Below, piece by piece: positions 35,754 through 44,236 of a stretch of DNA of 64,000 bases (its first letter is position 1; the number at the start of each line of letters is the position of its first letter). Origin of the DNA: Egicoccus sp. AB-alg2. GTDB lineage: Bacteria > Actinomycetota > Nitriliruptoria > Nitriliruptorales > Nitriliruptoraceae. A program made the position numbers and the translations under genes. Below the pieces are notes generated by a model, which saw nothing but the letters and a program-made list of their open reading frames with translations, did no database searches and had not been told where the DNA came from. The stretch is taken from the NCBI RefSeq assembly GCF_041821065.1, contig NZ_JBGUAX010000008.1:248001-312000 (forward strand), read 5' to 3'.

Positions 35754-35969
35754 CCGTGATACGCCGAGAACCGGCCACGATGGGCCGGTTCTCGTGTGTG
35801 CGCCGCCAGGGACTCGAACCCCGAACCTGCCGGTTAAGAGGGGGTCGAAGGCGTCCACCGCACACCACGTTCGTCCAGAAAGCCACTCTGACCAGTGCAA
35901 GCGCTCGGTCGGGGGTCCACTGATGTCCGCCGTCGTTCATCGAGTTCGCTGGAGTTAGGGCGCAGTTAG
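35754..35969 (-). repeat. Right direct repeat with tRNA-Lys(CUU) 3' half
   Basis: Same arrangement as the repeat at 22292-22508: tRNA core at 35840-35799 on the minus strand, terminator hairpin behind it, and the same element-type flank (GAAGGCGTCCACCGCACACC, GTTCGTCCAG, GACCAGTGCAA, GGAGTTAGGGCGCAG). The two copies differ at scattered positions and by small indels, so they are related but not recently duplicated. Confidence 0.82.
35766..35793 (-). terminator. tRNA-type terminator hairpin, right copy
   Basis: GAGAACCGGCC pairs with GGCCGGTTCTC around a 6-base loop. Stem bases covary with the left copy. Confidence 0.75.
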
Positions 35970-36019
35970 GGCACACCCTCCCTCGTTCATCGATCGGCGT
36001 CCGCACGCGGTGGTTTCGT

Positions 36020-36320
36020 CAGCAGAACGTCGAGCAGCGACGGGCGGTCCTCAGTGATGGTCCCCACAGCACGTCGGGGTCGAAGTCGAAGTAGTGGTGT
36101 GTGAGCCGGTCTCGCATCCGCGCCGCGCCCGACCACGGCACGGGTGCGCGTTGCGGTCGGTTCGCTGACCCGCTTGGCGGCCTCACCGACGATCTCGACC
36201 AGCTTGGTGACGGCCAGCCGCAGGATCTCGTCGCCCTCGAGGCCCTGACGAGAGCTGCCCTGCGAGTAGCGCAGCGCCTTCTCGACGGCGTCGCGCGCGT
36301 GACGGATGCGGATCCGGGGA
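36020..36320 (-). pseudogene. Degraded HepT-like toxin
   Basis: Joined frames resemble HepT (DUF86) toxins: RIRHARDAVEKALRYSQG, then LRLAVTKLVEIVGEAAKRVS, and in another frame PWSGAARMRDRLTHHYFDFD then DVLW. The R-x(4-6)-H active-site segment is present (RDRLTHHYF), but frameshifts separate it from the N-terminal part. No MntA antitoxin frame is intact next to it. It is therefore a remnant of a HepT/MntA toxin-antitoxin module. A second remnant lies at 54826-54897. Confidence 0.65.
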
Positions 36321-36487
36321 TCTGGAGTTCGGCCCGGGCGACGAGGACCGGCGCTTTGTCGCCCGTGATGAGCTGCGGCATCGGCTCGAGCGGTGTCTGG
36401 ACGCGCGAGGGCGAGTTGCGGGCGGATGCGCAGCTCATGCTGGGCTTTAAGTGGGGATACCTCGCGGACATATCGGAGGTTGGAGCA

Positions 36488-38473
36488 CTACCAGTCGGCA
36501 GGGAGGGTTGTATCCTTGCCTTCACAGCATGGACAGTTCACCCAATATGCTGAACTAGAGTTCGCGTCCGGAACGTGGAAGCCCCGCCATCCAAGCTTAA
36601 TGAGTTCGTGCTTTGTCCCCGCACCGTTGCAGTGGCTGACGACCCAGAACTGACCGCACGGTATGCACTCGTATGGCCGTCCTTTCCCGTGCTGCTTGGG
36701 CGTGATCTCGCGACCGGTTACGCGCGAGAACGGGATCACTTCGGCGCCCGGTTGCCCACACGACCAGCATCGGCTGCGCAATCCGGCCTTGTACCCGAAG
36801 AGTATCCAGAAAAGTCGTGTTAGTTCTCGCCGTTCCTTATCGTCCGGATGTAAGCGAAGAGCACCGAAGTCGTGTTTCGGCCAGGCGTCGTGTACTTCTC
36901 TCGACGTTCGAACTTCGGGGTGGTCTCGGAGCTTCCGTCCTCCTGTTACGGTATACCGGCGGCCCGGCGTGGGGTGGACTATGAAGGATGCCTGAGCGAT
37001 GATGGCTTTCGACGATTCTGTGAGGTGAGACCGCCGGTACTTCGTGGCGGCGGTTCCTTCTAGAACAAGAAGGAACCACGAATCATCGCAGGCCCCGGCA
37101 TCTTCGGCGTACTTGCCGGGTGGGGGAAGCTGGTAAGCGTGGTATTTCGCGTCGATAATGCACCGTATCATGCCCTCGTCGGTGGTGATGTCGAGGACTA
37201 TGTCCGGACGCATGCGCCGCTCGTCCGCAGTCGGGTAGGTGAGCTCGAGCCAAGGTTCATACCAAAGAGATACGCGCACCCCATAGGTATCTTGGAGCTG
37301 AATGGGGGGGGCAGACCGCATGCGTTCCGGTTCGAAAAGGTCAGCGTGGTCCATCCCGCGACTCACGACTGCGAATCCACGTTTCAACAGTCCGACGTAG
37401 ACGGACCAGAGCACCCACCACTCGTACATCTCGCTCGTATGGCGAAGCGAAGCACCTTCTGGCAGAGACCTCTCCCACCCGGGTTTGATGTAAGGGACAA
37501 CCGCGCGATACTCCCGCAGCGCCTTTCTAAGTAGTGCGCCTCTCGGATTGAAGATCCAATCGTTGGTCTCGCGCGGTGGCCGGACGGTCTCCTTGTAGGG
37601 GCCGAGCTTCGTAAGCACAGACTTGATGTCGCCTAGGTCTCCTCGCGCCGTGGATGTGTCGCGCGGTTCCTCGGACCCCCGTATCGCGTTTTTGAAGACG
37701 CGAGCTTCAGCGGCGAACTCCTGGAAGGCACTCTCCCGTTGTTCAGCGGCTCGCTGTTGGCGGTTCACCAGTTCCGTAAGGGCGCGCTCCAGTCGGTGGT
37801 GCTCACGAGCGACGATGGTGCAGATGTGGTCGATCCACTCCGTGACGGGCGAACTAGGCATCTCGGCCAGACGCGTGACCCGTACGTGGCGATGGCCAGG
37901 ACGGCGCGCGATGGCGCGTGCCATCCGAGCGTCAGTGGCTCCCCTGTCAGTGGGCACAACGGCGGTCTGTCGCCCGAAACGTCTCGCCGCCGACCGGCGG
38001 ACTTCACCAGCATGCTGGCCTAGCGCAGTGGCCAGCTTCGCCAGCGCTGCCACCTGCAGCGAGACCGCGTCGCCACGTGTACGAGGCCGCTGCAGGTCTC
38101 GCGCCCCTACGCGGTAGACCGATGCGTCGAGTGCCAGCCGACCGAGATCTTCGATCATCGCGTGATAGTCGTCGAGGGGCAGTTGCGAGGCCGCGACGAG
38201 AACCGCCGGAGCTAACGGCGGTCCCTCACGAGAGGCGTGCAGGGAGACCCAGCCAGCAGCTGGAGGACCGCCGCGTGGAAGCTGCCACCAACGGCGCTCC
38301 GGGTTGTATTCGAGTTCCCGCCAGACATCGCCGTCGCGCACCCAGGGGGGTGACCTATCAAGCTCGTCTTCTCGACGTACGCCCCACTGTCGGTACTGGG
38401 ACGGGATCTCAACGAAACCCTCAGGACTGAGCTCCAGCGGCCGATCGCTCAAGCAGACCTGAACTTCTTCCAC
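36488..38473 (-). CDS. McrC-like DUF2357 nuclease with C-terminal zinc ribbon
   Basis: 661 aa. A DUF2357-type N-terminal region is followed near residues 415-445 by a PD-(D/E)xK nuclease: RPDIVLDITTDEGMIRCIID then AKYHAYQLPPPGKYAEDAGA, with Asp of the IVLD strand and D-A-K of the catalytic core. Residues 565-625 carry several CxxC pairs (CWSCGQPG, CIPCGQFW, CPCCEG), a zinc-binding tail not present in McrC itself. With the AAA gene immediately upstream it forms a McrBC-like two-gene system cutting modified or foreign DNA. The GTG start lies one base after the AAA gene's stop. More AT-rich than the backbone. Confidence 0.78.
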   Translation of the reverse strand: MEEVQVCLSDRPLELSPEGFVEIPSQYRQWGVRREDELDRSPPWVRDGDVWRELEYNPERRWWQLPRGGPPAAGWVSLHASREGPPLAPAVLVAASQLPLDDYHAMIEDLGRLALDASVYRVGARDLQRPRTRGDAVSLQVAALAKLATALGQHAGEVRRSAARRFGRQTAVVPTDRGATDARMARAIARRPGHRHVRVTRLAEMPSSPVTEWIDHICTIVAREHHRLERALTELVNRQQRAAEQRESAFQEFAAEARVFKNAIRGSEEPRDTSTARGDLGDIKSVLTKLGPYKETVRPPRETNDWIFNPRGALLRKALREYRAVVPYIKPGWERSLPEGASLRHTSEMYEWWVLWSVYVGLLKRGFAVVSRGMDHADLFEPERMRSAPPIQLQDTYGVRVSLWYEPWLELTYPTADERRMRPDIVLDITTDEGMIRCIIDAKYHAYQLPPPGKYAEDAGACDDSWFLLVLEGTAATKYRRSHLTESSKAIIAQASFIVHPTPGRRYTVTGGRKLRDHPEVRTSREVHDAWPKHDFGALRLHPDDKERRELTRLFWILFGYKAGLRSRCWSCGQPGAEVIPFSRVTGREITPKQHGKGRPYECIPCGQFWVVSHCNGAGTKHELIKLGWRGFHVPDANSSSAYWVNCPCCEGKDTTLPADW

Positions 38474-38474
38474 G

Positions 38475-40160
38475 TCAGTTCAGCCAAGACACTGGTCGCA
38501 TGCGCCTCTCTGCTCGGCTCTCAAGCGCTTCGAGTTCCTTACCAAGGCTTGTTAGCTTCCAATCGTTCTTGGCCTTCTTCGCAACGTCGCCTACGGCGCT
38601 GCTGCCAGGTTCGGCTCTGACAGCGGGTAGAAGCCTCATTATGAGGACGTCTTCGACCGTCACTGCTGCCGGAGCCGGGATGTTCGGAAGCACATGGACC
38701 GCTGCGCGCAGAGCGTTATAGAGCCTACGGCTCGGATAGACGTCCACCTGCTCAAGAAGTGAGCTCCCCTCCTTACCGGTGATTATCCTCCAAACCCGTT
38801 CAACCTCTTCGACGACCGCTGCCTCGGAGGGTCGAACGGCGTCTCCCCAAGGCGGCTCTTGAGCGCTCGGTTGCTGGACGTCACCGGCGACCGGCGGGAA
38901 AACAGCTGCTGGCGGGAGGTGCTCGACGCGGAGGCCCAGGGATCGGTCGAGTACCTTCGGTGAGAGTTCCTTCGTGGTGGCGTCGTCGTTCAAGGTTCCC
39001 ATCAAGCACAAAGACTTCGGGAGTAGAACGGTCTCGCGAACACGCTCCCGCAGAACCCGCAGCGCCGTCGATTCGGCGCTTCCCGCTCCAGCTGCGAGGG
39101 CCCTATCTTCCAGGTGTCGTAGCTGCTCCGGGCTATAGAGACGTATCCTGCCATCTTCCCGGGATTGCTTTGAGCGTTCGAACTCGCCTAAGACGTCCGC
39201 CGCGTAGTTCTCTATCCGAGCGATGTTGAGTTCATCAAGCACCACAATCTGCGTAGGGACGCCTTTTCTATCCCCTCTTAAGAGTATGTCGAGAAAATCA
39301 GTCGTGCTGTAGATCGCTTGACCTGGCATGAGGAAACCGAGCAGGTCTGCCGTGTCGAGCCACTCCGGACGAACAGCGATCATCTCCGCTGAGCGCCCCG
39401 TCAGTCCGTTCGAGAGCGCATTCGCGAGAGTGGACTTCCCCGACCCTGGCGGACCTCCGAACAGTAGAAGCTGGCCAGTCAATCGTGCAATGAGAGTGCC
39501 GATTGTTGCACGACGTAGCAGGGCCGGATCGAAGTCCGACTTGAGAGTTGCTGACGAGGAAAACACCTTCTCCAGCGGGGAGTCGGACACGACCTCATGC
39601 GATGAGAACGTGATGACGTTTTGTTCCTGGTTTCGTAGACCGAGGAGTTCTACGACTCGCTTCGCTTCAGGGGACTCCACGGCTTCGATCAACTCGTTGA
39701 GGCGCGCCTCATGGGCCCGCTGCTCGGAGATGAGGTCACGCAGTTCCGACCGGTCCTCCGCAATCTTCTTCGACTGTGCGGCGAGTTCTTCCTGCTGACC
39801 GTGGTACGTCGCCTCGAGCAAGGCCTTGCTGTCCTTGAGTGCAGATCGCACTTCCTCGAGGGCCTCCTTGACCGCTGTGTCAACGACCCCAAAGGACGCC
39901 TCGAGGTTGACCCGAGCGAGAAGGAAGTCTTCCCAGCTAGACCCGGGAACCCACTGGCCCTGACCCCGTGAATAGCCCTTGGCTGGCGGAACCAACCCTC
40001 TAGCGAGTCCGTACTGGCCCTTTTCCAGCGACTCGACCCTGCCGACGATGAACTCGTCGTACTCAGCGCCGTCCGCTAAGCGGATAGTGACCGGCGACCT
40101 CACGATGCAACTGTCCTTGAGGACCTGCTCCACCCAGACGGGCGCCTCAATATCGGACAT
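38475..40160 (-). CDS. McrB-like AAA+ ATPase with N-terminal coiled coil
   Basis: 561 aa. Residues 90-190 form a coiled coil (KEALEEVRSALKDSKALLEA, then AQSKKIAEDRSELRDLISEQ). The AAA+ domain starts near residue 230: Walker A GGPPGSGKSTLANALSNGLT, Walker B IVVLDELNIARIENYAADVL, and sensor-like LMGTLNDDATTKELSPKVLD followed by an Arg finger RS-LGLRVE. This matches the McrB/MoxR-type ATPases that translocate DNA or remodel a partner nuclease. Its partner is the DUF2357 nuclease immediately downstream. The N-terminus may sense the target but carries no recognised EVE/YTH domain. Confidence 0.8.
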   Translation of the reverse strand: MSDIEAPVWVEQVLKDSCIVRSPVTIRLADGAEYDEFIVGRVESLEKGQYGLARGLVPPAKGYSRGQGQWVPGSSWEDFLLARVNLEASFGVVDTAVKEALEEVRSALKDSKALLEATYHGQQEELAAQSKKIAEDRSELRDLISEQRAHEARLNELIEAVESPEAKRVVELLGLRNQEQNVITFSSHEVVSDSPLEKVFSSSATLKSDFDPALLRRATIGTLIARLTGQLLLFGGPPGSGKSTLANALSNGLTGRSAEMIAVRPEWLDTADLLGFLMPGQAIYSTTDFLDILLRGDRKGVPTQIVVLDELNIARIENYAADVLGEFERSKQSREDGRIRLYSPEQLRHLEDRALAAGAGSAESTALRVLRERVRETVLLPKSLCLMGTLNDDATTKELSPKVLDRSLGLRVEHLPPAAVFPPVAGDVQQPSAQEPPWGDAVRPSEAAVVEEVERVWRIITGKEGSSLLEQVDVYPSRRLYNALRAAVHVLPNIPAPAAVTVEDVLIMRLLPAVRAEPGSSAVGDVAKKAKNDWKLTSLGKELEALESRAERRMRPVSWLN

Positions 40161-40436
40161 GAATTTCCCCGTACTTCTGTCGACCCTTCCGCACGTTCAT
40201 CCTCCCCGCCGGGATACAGCCAACCCCGGAGATGCGCCAACGCCTGCTCAGACCGAGACCGTAGTCGGGCGTCACTTCCGGTGGTGCACCGTCTGGGTTG
40301 GTAATGAGCCTGTCGCCCGCAGGGAGGCAACCCTCAGCACCACCTGCCGGTGAAAGCCGCCCCCGTGAGGGATGAGGACAGCGTGCCGCGGCGCCGCCAA
40401 CCACAAGATGTTGTGGTCAGAACGGCCATTCTCCGG

Positions 40437-40643
40437 TCACTTGATCCTCCGTGCTCGCAGGCGGGTTATGACCAGCACCGTCAGGACCGTCAGCTTCACG
40501 AGGAGAGCGAAGGGTCCGGAGAAGAGGATCAGTAGCAGCACCCACCAGGCCGCGAGGAGCAGGACGATCGCGCCGAGAGCCCAGCCCGCCCATCTGATGG
40601 GCTGGGCCCCGCTCCGGCGGTCGTCGCGTGTCGGCTCCGTCAT
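40437..40643 (-). CDS. Small two-helix membrane protein
   Basis: 68 aa: a polar start (MTEPTRDDRRSGAQPIR) and two hydrophobic segments (WALGAIVLLLAAWWVLLLIL, FALLVKLTVLTVLVI) with a basic end. ATGA overlap with the upstream gene. Unknown function. Confidence 0.6.
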   Translation of the reverse strand: MTEPTRDDRRSGAQPIRWAGWALGAIVLLLAAWWVLLLILFSGPFALLVKLTVLTVLVITRLRARRIK

Positions 40644-41674
40644 CTGGTCGCCGGCAGGTCGAGGAGCCGTGCCCGGAGCACCCGTTCGCGCTGCGCGGCC
40701 TGACGCCAACTGCGCCGGGTGGCCACCGCTGCCTGTGCGGTCCATGCTCCCACGAGGGCGAACGGGATGGCGGAGAGGGTGGACCCGGTTGCCAACGCGG
40801 CCAGCTTGCCGCTGGTGGACGCGGCTCCGGCCACGGCCGCGTCACCGGCTCCTAGCGTCCGGACCGTCGCCCGGTCGGCGCCCGCAGCGAGGCGCCGTAC
40901 GGCCCGGATCCCGACCCCGGTGAACCCGAACCACGGGACGAGCTGCCACAGCGGCGTGGACGCGTCCACCACCGTCCCGGCCAGGGCCCCACGGACCTGC
41001 TCGTCGAAGCTGGCAGTCGGTGACCCGAGATCGACGATGACGGGGCCTTCGGCGGGGATGACACCGGAGGGACCGACCACCTCGAAGCCCATCCGAGCGA
41101 GCCTCTCGGCAGTGTCCGTGGGCGCATAGACCAGCCGTACGTCCGGGTGGCGTCCGAAGTGGCGGAGGGCCACGTCCGGATCTGCCGCGATCTTGACGTT
41201 GGCGGTATCTACGATGGCGCCACCGGCATCGTGGAACGCGAGGTCCACGCCGGGATGGTGGTGCGCGATCAGTTCCGCGTGGACTGCCCTGCCCGGCGCC
41301 GGGAGCCTGCCATCGTTGAGCGCTTCGAGGGTGAGGAGCTCCCCGGCGGTGCCGCGCAAGGCGGAGACGAACCCCTGGAGGGCGGGCTCGTCCGCTTCGG
41401 TCGCTGCAGCGAGGTCGATATGCGCGCGTGCGGCCGCGGCGGCGAGCTCGTCGGTAGTCAAGACGTCGATGCGCGGCTGACCGCCCAGGACGACCGCGTC
41501 GAGGCTGCCGGCGGCCGTCACCGTCAGGGGTGGACGGGCTGCCCACATCGCCCGCCCTGCCGCCGCGCTGATGAGGAGCTTCGCACCCTCGTCACGCAGC
41601 GCCCGGCCCCGCTCGCGCGGATCCTTCCCCATCCGACGCACGGGGCGCGGTGCCCGTCGGCTCCGCTCACCCAC
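40640..41674 (-). CDS. Hypothetical protein with C-terminal membrane segment
   Basis: 344 aa. Residues 40-240 look like a Rossmann-type domain (AELIAHHHPGVDLAFHDAGG, then TANVKIAADPDVALRHFGRH and VRLVYAPTDTAERLARMGFE). Residues 260-310 contain Gly/Ala-rich helices (GAGDAAVAGAASTSGKLAAL, LSAIPFALVGAWTAQAAVAT), probably membrane-inserted. No family recognised. GTG start overlaps the preceding gene's stop by 8 bp, and its stop overlaps the next gene's start by ATGA. These three genes are one tightly coupled unit. Confidence 0.55.
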   Translation of the reverse strand: MGERSRRAPRPVRRMGKDPRERGRALRDEGAKLLISAAAGRAMWAARPPLTVTAAGSLDAVVLGGQPRIDVLTTDELAAAAARAHIDLAAATEADEPALQGFVSALRGTAGELLTLEALNDGRLPAPGRAVHAELIAHHHPGVDLAFHDAGGAIVDTANVKIAADPDVALRHFGRHPDVRLVYAPTDTAERLARMGFEVVGPSGVIPAEGPVIVDLGSPTASFDEQVRGALAGTVVDASTPLWQLVPWFGFTGVGIRAVRRLAAGADRATVRTLGAGDAAVAGAASTSGKLAALATGSTLSAIPFALVGAWTAQAAVATRRSWRQAAQRERVLRARLLDLPATR

Positions 41675-42041
41675 GGTCGCTCTCCGATCCACCGAGGTCG
41701 CCGCGGGTGCCCCCACGCTGGAGCTCGGCGAGCCGCCGGTCCCGCAGCTCGATCTCGCGGGTCGCCCAGGCGAGCTGTTCCTGCAGGACCGTCTGGGTGG
41801 CATCGACCTCGTCGAGGTAGCGAACCACCGGACGGCTCCGCCAGCGCTCGATGCTCCGGCCGGCCCACGCCGAAACGCTGGCGACCAGCATCAGCACCGT
41901 CAGCGCGACCCAGAAGAGGCCACCGGCCAGGACGACGAGCACGAGCACCACCACAGCGACGGCTCGGAAGCCGCCCGAGGGCCGGCGCCACACGCTCGCG
42001 AGGCGCGTCGAGCCCCACCTCACCATCCCCGACCGCTGCAT
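41667..42041 (-). CDS. Small membrane protein with C-terminal coiled coil
   Basis: 124 aa. Basic N-terminus, a double hydrophobic segment (FRAVAVVVLVLVVLAGGLFW, ALTVLMLVASVSAWAG), then a coiled coil (VLQEQLAWATREIELRDRRL). First gene of the three-gene coupled unit. GAGGCGGGG lies ahead of the ATG at 42041. Confidence 0.58.
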   Translation of the reverse strand: MQRSGMVRWGSTRLASVWRRPSGGFRAVAVVVLVLVVLAGGLFWVALTVLMLVASVSAWAGRSIERWRSRPVVRYLDEVDATQTVLQEQLAWATREIELRDRRLAELQRGGTRGDLGGSESDRG

Positions 42042-42248
42042 CCGACCCCGCCTCTGACCTCGAACTGCCGGTACCTCTGAACTGCCACCCAGTTTGTCGT
42101 TCGGGTGTGACAGCCGTGCTGACACGAAGGGGATGCATCGCTGGTTGGCACACAGGGTCGACGCGTCCCTGATTCGCTGGCCGCCCGCCGCCGTCGTTGG
42201 TATCGCTAGCATCCCACGGCGGCGGCTGACCGCGAGCTGAGGAAGAGG

Positions 42249-43925
42249 GTGGGCACCTCGGTACCGCAGGACCCGCGGTGGGCTCCGGAGTCCTCACCGG
42301 CCGAGCAGACGCTGTGGCGCTGGTGCGTGGAGCAACTGCCCGACCGGGTGCTTGTGCTGCCGCAAGTGGTCATGACGGTCGGAGCGAGCGGGCGGCTTGA
42401 GGAGGCGGAGGCGGACCTGGTCCTCATCGATCCCGATCATGGTGTCACCGTGGTGGAAGTGAAGGGTGGGACGCTGTCCTACGACGCGACGCGGGCGGTC
42501 TGGCGTCGTTTCGAAGGCGGGTCCCGCGAGGTGCGCGATCCGGTTAACCAAGCCAAACGCTCGCGATCGGTTCTGCGGGCGGCTCTGGGTGCGTGCGGGG
42601 TCGACACCGCACGCCTGGCGATGCGGTGGCTCGTCGCGATGCCGGAGTGTCGGCTCGCGGCCCCGGGTGAGCCCGTCCTGCGTGAGGGGCAGCTGTGGGA
42701 TGCCTTGGTCGAGGACCAGCTTGCGGTCCGGTACGCCAGGAGCTGCGGGCCGCTCAGCCAGGGGGAGCAGCCGCTCGGGGAGGCTGGCGCGGCGCGCGTT
42801 GCGTCGATCCTGCGCGGGCGGAGCCAGCAGGGTCGGCCGGTCGCTGCGGCGGCGGTCGATGCTCACGAGGCTCAGGTCCGTATCCACACCGAGTCGCACC
42901 GCAATATCCTGCGGCGGTTCGTCACTCACCCCCACGTCCTGGTTCGGGGAGCGGCCGGTACTGGCAAGACCATCCTCGCGCTCGAGGCAGCCCTGCAGTT
43001 CTCCTCACTCGGCGACCGCGTGCTGCTGACCTGCTGGAACGTGATGCTCGGGCGGTGGCTGCGGGAGTCACTCCGTCAGGAGCTGCACCGGATCGGGAGC
43101 CCGGTGGCCGACCAGGTCACCGACGATCCGCGCGGGCAGGTCGTGGTGACCGACATCGCCGACGTCGCACGCCACGGGACTACGGGCGAGGCGGGAGACG
43201 ATCTCGGCGAGTGGTACTACGAGCGACTCCCGGAGGTGCTGACGCCCGAGATCACCGGCGGCGAGTTCGACGTGGTCGTGCTCAATGAGGCCCAGGACCT
43301 CTCCGAGCTGTGGGCCATCGCCATTTCGAGCCTGGTGGCGAGAGACGGCCGTTGGTACGCGTTCGCGGACAGCCAGCAGGACCTGTTCGACGCGTCGGCC
43401 GCCTTACCCGACTTTCTCGACGTCCAGCACGAGCTTCGCGAGAACTTCCGCAACTCGCGGTACGTCGCGACCTTCGCGGCCCGGTTCGGCGACCTCGAGC
43501 TCGACTGCGTCACTGGCGACGGACCACCGGTGCGGTTCGTCGCCGTACCGGGTGAGCACGTCATCGCCCGGACCGCCGAAGTCGCGAGGAAGCTTCAACG
43601 CGACGAACGCATCACCGACGACGAGATCGCGGTGCTGTGGCTGTTCCACAACCCCGCCAAAGGCGCCACCGCTGAGCTCGCGACGGCCGCACTGGCAGGC
43701 GAACGGGTGGAAACCAACAGCGCATCGTTCAAAGGGATGGAGCGACCGGTCGTCGTGCTCGGTCTCGACATGGACCCGCAGAAGCCGAAACGGCTCGAAG
43801 AGGTGAAGCGGTCCATCTACGTGGCAGCGACCCGCGCACGCTCGCTCCTCGTGGTGGTCGGCGACCCCGACGTCGCCGAGCGGCTTGGGCTCCGCAAGCT
43901 TGCCGACGATCTGCGGGGCCGGTAG
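42249..43925 (+). CDS. NERD-domain UvrD-like helicase with altered Walker B
   Basis: 558 aa. Residues 20-130 are a NERD nuclease-related domain (EADLVLIDPDHGVTVVEVKG). The superfamily I helicase part has Walker A GAAGTGKT near 237, NEAQD near 345 in place of the usual DEAQD, QQDLFD (motif III), LRENFRNS (motif IV), SFKGMERPVVVL (motif V) and VAATRARSLLVV (motif VI). Asn replacing the Walker B Asp would be expected to weaken Mg-ATP hydrolysis. Such proteins occur in defence islands and as stand-alone DNA-repair factors. GTG start. No partner gene is adjacent. Confidence 0.8.
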   Translation: MGTSVPQDPRWAPESSPAEQTLWRWCVEQLPDRVLVLPQVVMTVGASGRLEEAEADLVLIDPDHGVTVVEVKGGTLSYDATRAVWRRFEGGSREVRDPVNQAKRSRSVLRAALGACGVDTARLAMRWLVAMPECRLAAPGEPVLREGQLWDALVEDQLAVRYARSCGPLSQGEQPLGEAGAARVASILRGRSQQGRPVAAAAVDAHEAQVRIHTESHRNILRRFVTHPHVLVRGAAGTGKTILALEAALQFSSLGDRVLLTCWNVMLGRWLRESLRQELHRIGSPVADQVTDDPRGQVVVTDIADVARHGTTGEAGDDLGEWYYERLPEVLTPEITGGEFDVVVLNEAQDLSELWAIAISSLVARDGRWYAFADSQQDLFDASAALPDFLDVQHELRENFRNSRYVATFAARFGDLELDCVTGDGPPVRFVAVPGEHVIARTAEVARKLQRDERITDDEIAVLWLFHNPAKGATAELATAALAGERVETNSASFKGMERPVVVLGLDMDPQKPKRLEEVKRSIYVAATRARSLLVVVGDPDVAERLGLRKLADDLRGR

Positions 43926-44236
43926 CCCCCGTCCTAGATTCATCGCACGCGGCGGATGCTCTCAACTCACCACGATCGCGGAGGGCCGACCACCAGCCCG
44001 TCCTGATGAACGCATTTACGATCTCAGCCGTGACGTGCCCTATGGATGGCCGCTAGGTCAGCTTCGCGTCGCTCAACTTCATCGCTGAGCCCTGGACACC
44101 TAGGGCGCCCGCTTGGGTCGAGCCTTCGGGCGATGGGGCTGTCGTGACGCTTGTCCCCCCGGCTTCCGATGGGGCCGTGGCCGAACGGGAGCGGCTCTCA
44201 CGCCGCGAGGGCAGATTCCGTCGACGAAGCGAGAGC
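43926..44236. other. Short intergenic region, nothing recognised
   Basis: About 310 bp between convergent helicase and recD genes. Shadow frames only. Confidence 0.4.

Larger units (their letters stand above)
22292..35969. mobile_element. Integrated element bounded by tRNA-Lys 3'-half direct repeats
   Basis: Two near-identical ~217-bp direct repeats bound this 13.7-kb block. A tyrosine integrase gene abuts the right repeat and points towards the left. Much of the cargo, notably 22.7-25.5 kb, is more AT-rich than the flanks. Because each repeat has the same non-tRNA sequence fused to the tRNA core, both look like element-derived junctions. This suggests tandem accretion of related elements rather than a single insertion. 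No conjugation or phage structural genes are recognised. Confidence 0.7.

Noticed and set aside
35799-35840. A complete tRNA-Lys gene at the right repeat
   Set aside because: Same half-tRNA as on the left; no 5' half.
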